This document shows, piece by piece, positions 26,895-34,742 of a DNA stretch of 64,000 bases (positions within the stretch are counted from its first letter, which is position 1; every line of letters starts with the position of its first letter). The position numbers and the translations under genes are program-made. The notes below the pieces were generated by a model that saw nothing but the letters and a program-made list of their open reading frames with translations, did no database searches and was not told where the DNA came from. Source of the stretch: an uncultured Muribaculaceae bacterium (GTDB lineage: Bacteria; Bacteroidota; Bacteroidia; Bacteroidales; Muribaculaceae); contig CAJUIW010000004.1 in assembly GCA_910586895.1 (NCBI GenBank), positions 62,001 to 126,000 of the forward strand, in the 5' to 3' direction.

Positions 26895-28087
26895 TTCTTG
26901 TTGGAATAGTAAATCTTCATCGGGGTTGCCATCATACGGGTGAAGCCTTTGACATCTTCGGCAGTCCATGCCTTGCCTACCTCACCATATTCGCCGAAGT
27001 CAGACTTCATCAGATCATAGGGAGAATCGACGCCTACCAATGTATAGCTGTAGGGACGCAGCTCTATCTCCACAGTTCCGGACACATGCTTCTGGCTGCT
27101 GTCAAGCATAGCCTCCATATCGCGCATCACCGGATCCAGATACTGTGCCTCGTGAAGGAACATGCCGTACCAGTTGCCGATCTGCTCTTTCCAATACTGC
27201 TGCCACTTGGTAAGGGTATGCTTTTCGAGCATCTTGTGAGCGGCAATCATAAGTATAGCCGATGCGGCCTCAAAACCGACACGCCCCTTTATACCGATGA
27301 TGGTATCGCCTATGTGCATGTCGCGGCCTATTCCATAGGGAGCGGCAAGCTCCTCTACCTTGCGGATGGCATCAACCGGATTGGGGAATTCCACTCCGTT
27401 GACAGCCGTAGGCTCACCCTTGGCAAATGTGATGGTGATACGGCTCGGTTCTGTCTGTGTTATCTGCGAAGGATATGCCGACTCCGGAAGCGTAAGTTTT
27501 GAATCAAGTGTCTCTTTACCGCCGACACTTGTTCCCCACAGGCCTTTGTTGATGGAATACTCCATCTTCTTATAGTCAGCCTTGACCCCATGCTTGCGCA
27601 GATAGTCTATTTCATATTCACGTGTCAGGGTCATGTCACGTGTAGGAGTTATAATCTCTATCTCAGGCGCCAGAATCTGGAATGTAAGGTCAAAACGGAC
27701 CTGGTCATTGCCGGCACCGGTAGAGCCGTGAGCCACAGCGTCGGCACCGATTGACTTGGCATATTCTATAATGGCCATAGCCTGGAAAGTACGCTCGCTT
27801 GACACACTTATAGGATATGTACCTCCACGAAGAACATTTCCGGCTATCATATATCGGATGCTATCACGATAATATCGGTCAGTGACATCAAGAGTGACAT
27901 GGCTGGCGGCGCCAAGCTCAATCGCACGCTTTTCTATAGCCTTAAGTTCCTCATCGGAAAAGCCACCGGTGTTGGCAATGGCGGTATGCACCTCGTAGCC
28001 TTTGTCGCGTGACAGGTACATGGCGCAAAATGATGTGTCAAGGCCTCCACTGAAGGCAAGCACTACTTTCTTTTTCTTATCTTCCAT
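26891..28087 (-). CDS. argG: Argininosuccinate synthase
   Basis: ArgG condenses citrulline and aspartate with ATP to argininosuccinate. The PP-loop ATPase motif AFSGGLDTS is at residues 11-19. Typical blocks include AHGSTGAGNDQVRFDLTF near 118 and a citrulline/aspartate-binding SVGGKE segment near 175. The 398-residue length is normal. In this cluster it is the second gene, placed before the acyl-pathway genes and 49 bases after the GNAT gene. Confidence 0.97.
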   Translation of the reverse strand: MEDKKKKVVLAFSGGLDTSFCAMYLSRDKGYEVHTAIANTGGFSDEELKAIEKRAIELGAASHVTLDVTDRYYRDSIRYMIAGNVLRGGTYPISVSSERTFQAMAIIEYAKSIGADAVAHGSTGAGNDQVRFDLTFQILAPEIEIITPTRDMTLTREYEIDYLRKHGVKADYKKMEYSINKGLWGTSVGGKETLDSKLTLPESAYPSQITQTEPSRITITFAKGEPTAVNGVEFPNPVDAIRKVEELAAPYGIGRDMHIGDTIIGIKGRVGFEAASAILMIAAHKMLEKHTLTKWQQYWKEQIGNWYGMFLHEAQYLDPVMRDMEAMLDSSQKHVSGTVEIELRPYSYTLVGVDSPYDLMKSDFGEYGEVGKAWTAEDVKGFTRMMATPMKIYYSNKK

Positions 28088-28136
28088 ATCTATATCTTAG
28101 TTAGAAGGTGTTTCTATACTTAAAAGGTTCTTTCAA

Positions 28137-28790
28137 TCATTTAACTCTAAACAGTCGCTTTACCACATTAAGGAAAAGCATTTTATAGGGAGCCATGCGC
28201 CCGGGCTTGGGCGTCGAGGCTGATGTTGCAGGGTCATACAGCATACCTGTGCATAGACACATGCGCCGCTTGTTACGCAGCAATATGTCATAGTTGACAC
28301 ACCCTTCACATCCATGCCAGAACTCCTCGTCGTCAGTCAGCTCTGAAAAAGTGACCGGGCGGTAGCCCATACGCGAATTGAGCTTCATGACAGGCAGTGA
28401 TGTGGTGATACTGAACAGCTTGGCATAAGGGAAGCGGTCACGCGCCAATGCGAATGTAGCCTCCTTTATCCGTGCCGCCAGTCCGAGATGACGATACTCG
28501 GGGTCGACAATCAATCCGGAGGTGGCCACATAGTCGCCATGCCCCCAGCACTCTATATAGCTGAAGCCTATCAGCTTATCACCATCCATGGCCACAACAG
28601 CCTTTCCGCTCCGGATTTTCGCTGCGATATATTCCGGCTTACGGCGGGCTATTCCCGTGCCTCTCTGGAGCGCCGATTCATATATCAGCTCACATATCCG
28701 CTCGGAGTGCGCTACATGCTCCTCCCGGGCCGGCTCAACCTTAATTTGTGACATGTTCATAACGTTATTGCTTTTTCTATTTTTTTCCAC
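28137..28790 (-). CDS. GNAT acyltransferase heading the arginine operon
   Basis: This 217-residue GNAT-fold protein has the acyl-CoA loop RHLGLA at 100-105 after the V-D-P-E-Y strand. The C-terminal part holds four closely placed Cys residues: 161 and 164 in CEGC, 178 and 180 in CLC. It is first in the arginine operon, which otherwise lacks any enzyme for the first step (no argA or argJ). The simplest inference is that it is the N-acylglutamate synthase, probably succinyl-CoA:glutamate. Homologues at this position are conserved in Bacteroidales. Met11 or Met13 may be the true start, since the first dozen residues are polar and unlike the domain. Specificity is not proven. Confidence 0.75.
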   Translation of the reverse strand: MEKNRKSNNVMNMSQIKVEPAREEHVAHSERICELIYESALQRGTGIARRKPEYIAAKIRSGKAVVAMDGDKLIGFSYIECWGHGDYVATSGLIVDPEYRHLGLAARIKEATFALARDRFPYAKLFSITTSLPVMKLNSRMGYRPVTFSELTDDEEFWHGCEGCVNYDILLRNKRRMCLCTGMLYDPATSASTPKPGRMAPYKMLFLNVVKRLFRVK

Positions 28791-28804
28791 GCTTTATTCA
28801 TTTG

Positions 28805-28812
28805 CAAAGGTA
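28805..28812 (-). promoter_or_regulatory. -7 element for the arginine operon
   Basis: The minus strand reads TACCTTTG, a full TAnnTTTG match, 15 bases upstream of the GNAT ATG. A TTG lies 23 bases further out (28836-28838), slightly too far for a standard -33. The 197-base region is shared with the divergent hisS operon. Confidence 0.55.
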
Positions 28813-28949
28813 GTAATTTTTCTTGTATATTTTTTCAATAGATGAAAAATCTTAATTAGTTTTCCCACTTTTACATGTTTTTTTTGATAATTCAGGGCGG
28901 AGAAATGCTAAATTTCAAATCGCCGACACCTATATAGGCGATAATTGCT

Positions 28950-28957
28950 TATCTTTG
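28950..28957 (+). promoter_or_regulatory. -7 element for the hisS-aromatic operon
   Basis: TATCTTTG lies 31 bases before the hisS ATG and matches the Bacteroidota -7 element. In place of a -33 motif there is a 6-base inverted repeat, ATCGCC (28919-28924) and GGCGAT (28937-28942), which could bind a regulator. Confidence 0.55.
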
Positions 28958-28987
28958 CAGAGTAAACTATAACTCAAAAAAGTTATC

Positions 28988-30361
28988 ATGGCATCAAAAC
29001 CATCCATACCTAAAGGTACTCGTGACTTCGGGCCTGTAGAATCAGCGCGCCGTCAATATATATTTTCCACCATCAGCGATGTTTTCGCATTGTTCGGCTT
29101 CGCACGCATCGAAACTCCTGCAGTAGAGAATCTGAGCACACTGCTCGGCAAATATGGCGATGAAGGTGACCGCCTTATATTCAAAGTCCTGAACTCAGGC
29201 GATTATCTTTCCGGCATTGACAGCGAGGAACTGGTAGAAGCCAACTGCCGTAAGCTTGCCACACGTATATGTGAAAAGGGATTGCGGTATGACCTCACCG
29301 TTCCTTTCGCACGCTTTGTTGTACAGCACCGTCAGGAGCTTCAGATGCCTTTCAAGCGATTCCAGATTCAGCCGGTATGGCGTGCCGACCGCCCTCAGAA
29401 AGGACGTTATCGCGAATTTTACCAGTGTGATGCCGACGTAGTAGGCTCTGCCTCGCTGCTGAGCGAGGTTGAACTTCTGCAGATGATTGACGAGGTGTTC
29501 AGCCGTCTTGGTATCCGGATAGTGATCCATCTTAACAACCGTAAGGTTCTTGCCGGAATAGCACGTCTGATAAATGCACCCGAGCATCTGACTGACATCA
29601 CCGTGGCTATCGACAAGATTGACAAGATCGGTATTGACAATGTGGCAGAAGAGCTGCTTCAGCGTGGCCTCACTCCTGAGCAGGTTGATCTGCTCCGTCC
29701 TATTCTTGCACTTGACGGAAGCATCGACGAGCGCCTTGACAGCCTCGGAGCATTGCTGGCCTCGACCGAAGAGGGTGCCGAAGGTGTATCCGAACTCCGT
29801 TTTGTGGCCGATTCGGTAAGAGCTATCGGACTTCGTGCCGAACTGCGCATTGATCCCTCACTGGCCCGCGGACTTGACTACTATACCGGCACCATCATCG
29901 AGGTAAAGGCGGCCGATGTAGCCATAGGCAGCATAAGCGGAGGCGGACGTTACGACAATCTTACCGGGGTGTTCGGAATGCCCGGTATACCCGGAGTAGG
30001 CATATCATTCGGAGCTGACCGTATCTACGATGTCCTTGCCGCGCTTGACAAATTCCCCTCCGATTCAACCACCTCGGTACAGGTGATGTTTGCCAACTTC
30101 GGTCCGGCAGAAGCACTTGAATCGATGAAAATCATGAAGCGCATGCGTGCCGAAGGTATTGCCGCCGAGATATATCCCGATGCTGCAAAAATGAAAAAGC
30201 AGATGGGTCGAGCCGATGCCATGTCGATTCCTTTCGTAGCTATGATCGGTGCCGATGAGATGGCACAGGGAACCATAGCCCTTAAGAACATGACCACAGG
30301 CAAGCAGCTTCGTGTAAGCATAGATGAAGCCATAGCTCTTATCAAGAAGCCGGTACAATGA
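28988..30361 (+). CDS. hisS: Histidyl-tRNA synthetase
   Basis: HisRS is a class II aminoacyl-tRNA synthetase that charges tRNA-His. The 457 residues begin with the PKGTRDFGP motif. The motif 2 region shows FKRFQIQPVWRADRPQKGRYREFYQCD near 120-150. The histidine-binding LDYYTGTIIEV segment is near 297 and the GGGRYDNL loop near 317. A C-terminal anticodon-binding domain starts at about 360. It opens a five-gene aromatic amino acid operon and overlaps pheA by four bases. Confidence 0.97.
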   Translation: MASKPSIPKGTRDFGPVESARRQYIFSTISDVFALFGFARIETPAVENLSTLLGKYGDEGDRLIFKVLNSGDYLSGIDSEELVEANCRKLATRICEKGLRYDLTVPFARFVVQHRQELQMPFKRFQIQPVWRADRPQKGRYREFYQCDADVVGSASLLSEVELLQMIDEVFSRLGIRIVIHLNNRKVLAGIARLINAPEHLTDITVAIDKIDKIGIDNVAEELLQRGLTPEQVDLLRPILALDGSIDERLDSLGALLASTEEGAEGVSELRFVADSVRAIGLRAELRIDPSLARGLDYYTGTIIEVKAADVAIGSISGGGRYDNLTGVFGMPGIPGVGISFGADRIYDVLAALDKFPSDSTTSVQVMFANFGPAEALESMKIMKRMRAEGIAAEIYPDAAKMKKQMGRADAMSIPFVAMIGADEMAQGTIALKNMTTGKQLRVSIDEAIALIKKPVQ

Positions 30362-31218
30362 GCATAAGAGTAGCTATACAGGGGGCCGAGGGATGCTATC
30401 ATGATGCCGCGGCCAGGGAATATTTTGCTCAGAATTCCCCAGGCGAAGAGATAGTTACCGTCCCGTTTGATTCATTCGGCCATCTATTTGACGCGGCCAA
30501 TCATGACGCTTCGCTGCTGGCTACAGTGGCTATTGAGAACACCATTGCCGGCCCGCTACTGCAGAATCACGAACTGTTGAGAGAGAGTCCGCTTACAATC
30601 GTAGGCGAACATAAGATGCGTATTTCGCATGTGCTTGCCGCACTCCCGGGACAGAAAATCGAGGACATCAAGGAGGTGCATTCACATCCGATGGCCCTGA
30701 TGCAGTGTGAGCAATTCCTGCACATGCACCCGCATATCCGCATGGTAGAGAACTTCGACACCGCCGGCAGCGCACGTGAGATTGCCGAAGCCGGCACTAT
30801 GGGGCATGCAGCCGTGTGCGGTGAATATGCCGCTACTCTGTACGGACTTGACATTCTGGCTCGCGGAATAGAAACCAACAAACGGAATTTCACCCGCTTC
30901 CTTATCCTGGCTGACCCGCTGCTTGCCGGCGAGCTCAAGTCGCGTCCCGACATGCTTGACAAAGCATCGATTGTCTTCTCACTCCCGCATACACAGGGCG
31001 CACTCTCCAAAATCCTTACCATACTGGCATTCTACGACATCAATCTCTCAAAAATCCAGTCGACACCTATCATAGGATGTGAATGGGAATACCGCTTCTA
31101 TGTTGATGTGACTTTTGACAGCTATGCCCGTTACTGCCGCGCCATTGATGCGGTTCGCCCCCTTATGTCGGACTTCCGCACTCTTGGCGAGTACAATTCC
31201 ACTGACAATGAACTGTAA
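30358..31218 (+). CDS. pheA: Prephenate dehydratase with ACT domain
   Basis: This enzyme converts prephenate to phenylpyruvate for phenylalanine synthesis. The 286-residue protein is monofunctional, with no chorismate mutase domain. A periplasmic-binding-like catalytic domain fills about residues 1-185 and includes the TRFLIL segment just after NKRNF. An ACT domain follows at about 200-280. In the ACT domain the usual phenylalanine-sensing GALV and ESRP motifs read GALS and QSTP, so feedback inhibition may be altered (inference). It overlaps hisS by four bases and the next gene by eleven. Confidence 0.94.
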   Translation: MSIRVAIQGAEGCYHDAAAREYFAQNSPGEEIVTVPFDSFGHLFDAANHDASLLATVAIENTIAGPLLQNHELLRESPLTIVGEHKMRISHVLAALPGQKIEDIKEVHSHPMALMQCEQFLHMHPHIRMVENFDTAGSAREIAEAGTMGHAAVCGEYAATLYGLDILARGIETNKRNFTRFLILADPLLAGELKSRPDMLDKASIVFSLPHTQGALSKILTILAFYDINLSKIQSTPIIGCEWEYRFYVDVTFDSYARYCRAIDAVRPLMSDFRTLGEYNSTDNEL

Positions 31219-32392
31219 TCCACATATAGCACCGGCCGACAGACTTGGCCGTGTAAGCGAATATTACTTTTCGCGCAAACTTGCCGAAATAGCCCGGCTC
31301 AATGCCGAAGGGCGCAACATCATTTCAATGGCCATCGGTGGTCCTGATCTCCCACCGGCCACAGATGTGATAGATACGCTTTGCGAACAGGCCCGGCGCC
31401 CTGACACACACAGTTATCAGAACACCCGCAGCATACCTCAGCTACGCGAGGCTTTTGCCCGCTGGTACTCACGCCACTATGATGTGAGCCTTGATCCCGA
31501 CTCGGAGATACTGCCACTGATAGGGTCAAAAGAGGGACTGATGCACATAATGTTGGCTTTCCTCAACGAAGGCGACGGAATATTGGTACCTGACCCAGGT
31601 TATCCCACATATACCTCCGCGGCCAATATTGTAGGCGCTACGATACACCCATATCAACTTAGTGCTGAAAATGGATGGTATCCCGACTTCGAAGCCCTCG
31701 AACGCATGCCTCTTGACCGCATCAAGATAATGATAGTCAACTATCCGCACATGCCCACCGGAGCCCCGGCCACACGTCAGTTGTTTGAACGCGTGGTGGC
31801 ATTCGGGCAGAAGCACGGCATACTGATAGTCAATGACAATCCGTACAGTTTCATTCTCAACGACAATCCATTGAGCATCCTGTCAGTACCCGGAGCCAAG
31901 GAGGTAGCGATTGAACTGAACTCTCTGAGCAAGAGCCACAACATGGCCGGATGGCGTGTGGCGATGCTTGCCTCCAACAGCCAATTTGTCAGTTGGGTAC
32001 TGCGCGTGAAGTCAAATGTCGACTCAGGCCAGTTCAAACCGGTGATGCTTGCGGCCACCAAAGCGCTGGATGCGCCCGACACCTGGTACAGCGAACTTAA
32101 TGCCGTATACTCATCGCGCCGGCAGATAGCTGAACAGATCATGTCGGCTCTCGGATGCTCGTTTGATCCTTCGCAGAGAGGACTGTTCCTCTGGGGACGT
32201 GTGCCTGACAGCGAAGAGAGCGGTGAGGCATTGGCCGACCGTGTGCTCGAACAGGCCCGCGTGTTCATCACACCCGGATTCATATTCGGAAAGGGTGGCG
32301 AACGGTATATCCGCATATCACTATGCGCCACCGAACAGACCATGCTCAAAGCCCTTGAACGAATCAATAACATGTCCAAACCAAACGCTTGA
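31208..32392 (+). CDS. Class I/II PLP aminotransferase, probably aromatic
   Basis: This is a fold-type I aminotransferase of 394 residues from the ATG at 31208; an earlier in-frame ATG lies inside pheA and adds a foreign N-terminus. PLP-binding Lys242 lies in NSLSKSHNMAGWR, with Asp210 and Tyr213 in VNDNPYS. The usual NPTG motif reads HMPTG at 181-185, with Met182 where the Asn that contacts the PLP ring is normally found. Position between pheA and DAHP synthase/tyrA implies transamination of phenylpyruvate and 4-hydroxyphenylpyruvate (inference). LL-diaminopimelate aminotransferase-like activity is the main alternative, but ddh already supplies diaminopimelate. Confidence 0.88.
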   Translation: MNCNPHIAPADRLGRVSEYYFSRKLAEIARLNAEGRNIISMAIGGPDLPPATDVIDTLCEQARRPDTHSYQNTRSIPQLREAFARWYSRHYDVSLDPDSEILPLIGSKEGLMHIMLAFLNEGDGILVPDPGYPTYTSAANIVGATIHPYQLSAENGWYPDFEALERMPLDRIKIMIVNYPHMPTGAPATRQLFERVVAFGQKHGILIVNDNPYSFILNDNPLSILSVPGAKEVAIELNSLSKSHNMAGWRVAMLASNSQFVSWVLRVKSNVDSGQFKPVMLAATKALDAPDTWYSELNAVYSSRRQIAEQIMSALGCSFDPSQRGLFLWGRVPDSEESGEALADRVLEQARVFITPGFIFGKGGERYIRISLCATEQTMLKALERINNMSKPNA

Positions 32393-32399
32393 CTAAGAT

Positions 32400-33479
32400 A
32401 TGAAAGACTTACAACCTATAACTTTCCCGGGGATTGACCCCAAGAAACCGCTTATCATAGCCGGGCCATGCAGTGCAGAGACTGAGGAACAGACTCTCGA
32501 CACCGCCCGTCAGCTCGCCGACCTCGGAATAAAGATATTCCGTGCAGGTATCTGGAAACCACGTACCAAGCCCGGAGGCTTTGAAGGCGTAGGCTCCCAG
32601 GGGCTCAAATGGCTGAAAAAAGTAAAAGAGGAAACCGGCATGTACGTTGCCACAGAGGTGGCCACCCACCAGCATGTGACCGAAGCCTTGGCCGAAGGTA
32701 TAGATATGATATGGATAGGTGCGCGCACATCGGCCAATCCGTTTGCCATGCAGGAGATAGCTGATACACTGAAGGAACTCAACGCCGATATTCCCGTACT
32801 GGTGAAAAACCCGGTCAACCCCGACCTCGAGCTATGGATAGGCGCCATGCAGCGCATATACAATGCAGGCATACGCCAGCTTGGAGCCATACACCGCGGA
32901 TTCAGCACTTACGGCAAACACATATACCGCAATATGCCTCAGTGGCATATCCCTATCGAGCTGCGCCTGCGCTTTCCGGAAATGCCTATCATCTGCGACC
33001 CCTCGCACATCGGTGGCCGCCGGGAACTGATAGCCCCCCTCTCGCAGGAAGCTTTCGACATGGGCTTCGATGGACTTATCATAGAAAGCCATTGCAACCC
33101 TGACTGCGCCTGGAGCGACGCCGCCCAACAGCTAACACCGGAAATACTCAATTTCATCCTGCACACACTTGTAATACGCGATTCCAAGCAGTCAACCGAG
33201 AATTTAACACTTCTACGTCAGCAGATTGACCGTATTGACCGCGAGCTTCTTGAAGTTCTGGCGAAACGAATGCAGGTGTCACGCGACATTGGCCGCTACA
33301 AAAAGGAGCACCGCATGTCAGTGGTACAGGCCGGACGTTACAACGACGTGATACGCACACGCCTCAACCATGGTGTTGAGATGGGTATGGGTGCCGAGTT
33401 CCTGAAAACGGTACTTCTGGCCATACATGATGAATCAGTACGTCAGCAGATTGAAATAATCAACGACCGCACGATATGA
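32400..33479 (+). CDS. Bifunctional DAHP synthase / chorismate mutase (type II)
   Basis: This is a fusion enzyme of 359 residues. The N-terminal 1-260 is a type I-beta 3-deoxy-D-arabino-heptulosonate-7-phosphate synthase, with AGPCSAETEEQ near 20, KPRTKPGGFEG near 56, GAIHRGF near 164 and the CDPSHIGGRR metal-site block near 200. The C-terminal 275-359 is an AroQ-type chorismate mutase helix bundle with LRQQIDRIDRELLEVLAKRM and DIGRYKKEH. The mutase domain can both make prephenate and confer allosteric control by it, as known for similar fusions. It overlaps tyrA by four bases. Confidence 0.95.
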   Translation: MKDLQPITFPGIDPKKPLIIAGPCSAETEEQTLDTARQLADLGIKIFRAGIWKPRTKPGGFEGVGSQGLKWLKKVKEETGMYVATEVATHQHVTEALAEGIDMIWIGARTSANPFAMQEIADTLKELNADIPVLVKNPVNPDLELWIGAMQRIYNAGIRQLGAIHRGFSTYGKHIYRNMPQWHIPIELRLRFPEMPIICDPSHIGGRRELIAPLSQEAFDMGFDGLIIESHCNPDCAWSDAAQQLTPEILNFILHTLVIRDSKQSTENLTLLRQQIDRIDRELLEVLAKRMQVSRDIGRYKKEHRMSVVQAGRYNDVIRTRLNHGVEMGMGAEFLKTVLLAIHDESVRQQIEIINDRTI

Positions 33480-34249
33480 AAATACTTATACTTGGAGCAG
33501 GAAAGATGGGTTCGTTCTTCACGGACCTGCTCTCCTTCGACCATGAAGTAGCTGTATACGACCCAGACCCACGCAAACTACGGTTTGTATTCAACGCCGA
33601 GCGCTTCGCTTCGCTTGATGAAATCGATGCATTCTGTCCCGATATGGTGATAAACGCCGCCACGGTCAAGTATACCATCTCGGCGTTCAAGCAGGTGCTT
33701 CCGCACATTCCGGAGCGGTGTATACTCTCGGATATCGCTTCGGTCAAGACCGGACTGCCCGAATTCTACGCATCACAACCGCATCCTTTCGTATCGACGC
33801 ACCCGATGTTCGGACCCACATTCGCCTCACTGAGCAATCTGGCCAATGAGAATGCCATTATCATAACCGAGGGCGATCACTTGGGGCGCGTATTCTTCCG
33901 CGACCTCTACCGCCACCTCGGGCTACACATCGAGGAGTATTCGTTCAGCGAGCATGACCTGACTATAGCCTACTCGCTATCCATACCGTTTGCATCCACT
34001 CTGGTGTTTGCTTCGGTAATGAAGCATCAGGATGCTCCCGGCACCACTTTCAAGCGCCACATGGCCATTGCACGCGGACTTATGAGTGAGGATGACTATC
34101 TGCTGAGTGAAATCCTGTTCAACCCCAATACGTCCGGGCAGCTCGAACAGATCCAACAGCGTCTTGACGAACTGCGCCTGATAGTGCAGCGTCATGACAG
34201 CGATGCCATGAAAGAATATCTTGAGCGGGTGCGCCGCAATCTTGACTAA
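33476..34249 (+). CDS. tyrA: Prephenate dehydrogenase
   Basis: TyrA oxidatively decarboxylates prephenate to 4-hydroxyphenylpyruvate for tyrosine synthesis. The 257-residue protein begins with the dinucleotide-binding ILGAGKMGSFF motif (residues 4-14). The substrate-binding STHPMFGPTFASL segment is near 102-114, and the helical dimer domain fills the rest. It is the last gene of the hisS-pheA operon. Its TAA stop overlaps the stop of the opposing DUF805 gene, leaving no room for a conventional terminator between them. Confidence 0.94.
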   Translation: MKILILGAGKMGSFFTDLLSFDHEVAVYDPDPRKLRFVFNAERFASLDEIDAFCPDMVINAATVKYTISAFKQVLPHIPERCILSDIASVKTGLPEFYASQPHPFVSTHPMFGPTFASLSNLANENAIIITEGDHLGRVFFRDLYRHLGLHIEEYSFSEHDLTIAYSLSIPFASTLVFASVMKHQDAPGTTFKRHMAIARGLMSEDDYLLSEILFNPNTSGQLEQIQQRLDELRLIVQRHDSDAMKEYLERVRRNLD

Positions 34250-34659
34250 TCTTCGGGCATAGGACCGAAACGGTTCGGGCCGTACTGACTGCCGATAATA
34301 GTCAGCACCAGGAACCATATTCCACCGATAACAGGCACGAGGTTGATGAATATCCATCCGCCTCCTTTGCCTGTGTCATGCAGACGGCGTACCGACACAG
34401 CTATGGACGGGATTATGATAAACAGCTGATACAAGCTCGCTATGGTACAGAGCCACCCCGGCATATAATCGACAATTGTGAACACATCCACCGAATTTGC
34501 CTCTATTATCTTAGGGACAGCCGGGTACAGTCCGATGCTGAACAACATGCCGATAATAACATTGAAAAGAACAAAATACCAATACTCCGAGCGCGATGCG
34601 CGTCCTGAGAAAACAGCATACTTTGAAAACACTGTCTTTACTGACTCAAAAAATCCCAT
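34246..34659 (-). CDS. DUF805 family membrane protein
   Basis: This 137-residue integral membrane protein starts with a short amphipathic segment ending in the typical F-x-GRASRSEYWYFVLFN motif of DUF805 (about residues 18-33). Three to four helices follow, with the RRLHDTGKGGGW motif near 93. The function of the family is unknown. It is a lone gene, convergent with tyrA. The two stop codons overlap by three bases (34247-34248 plus flanks), so antisense read-through is likely. Confidence 0.88.
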   Translation of the reverse strand: MGFFESVKTVFSKYAVFSGRASRSEYWYFVLFNVIIGMLFSIGLYPAVPKIIEANSVDVFTIVDYMPGWLCTIASLYQLFIIIPSIAVSVRRLHDTGKGGGWIFINLVPVIGGIWFLVLTIIGSQYGPNRFGPMPED

Positions 34660-34725
34660 AACATTAAGCTTTAAATTAAAATGATAATACCTGAAATTGC
34701 AACAACGATTATTAGGAAAAAGTTG

Positions 34726-34733
34726 TAACTTTG
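34726..34733 (+). promoter_or_regulatory. -7 element for the helicase operon
   Basis: TAACTTTG matches TAnnTTTG and lies nine bases before the ATG at 34743. The predicted transcript would therefore have a very short leader. This also argues against the in-frame ATG at 34731, which overlaps the element. Confidence 0.5.
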
Positions 34734-34742
34734 AGGATAAAT

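Noticed and set aside
26895..26969. Upstream start for argC
   Set aside because: It is inside argG and adds sequence unlike ArgC; the ATGA overlap at 26894 is the better start.
31115..31207. Upstream start for the aminotransferase
   Set aside because: It is inside pheA in another frame, and the residues are unlike aminotransferases.
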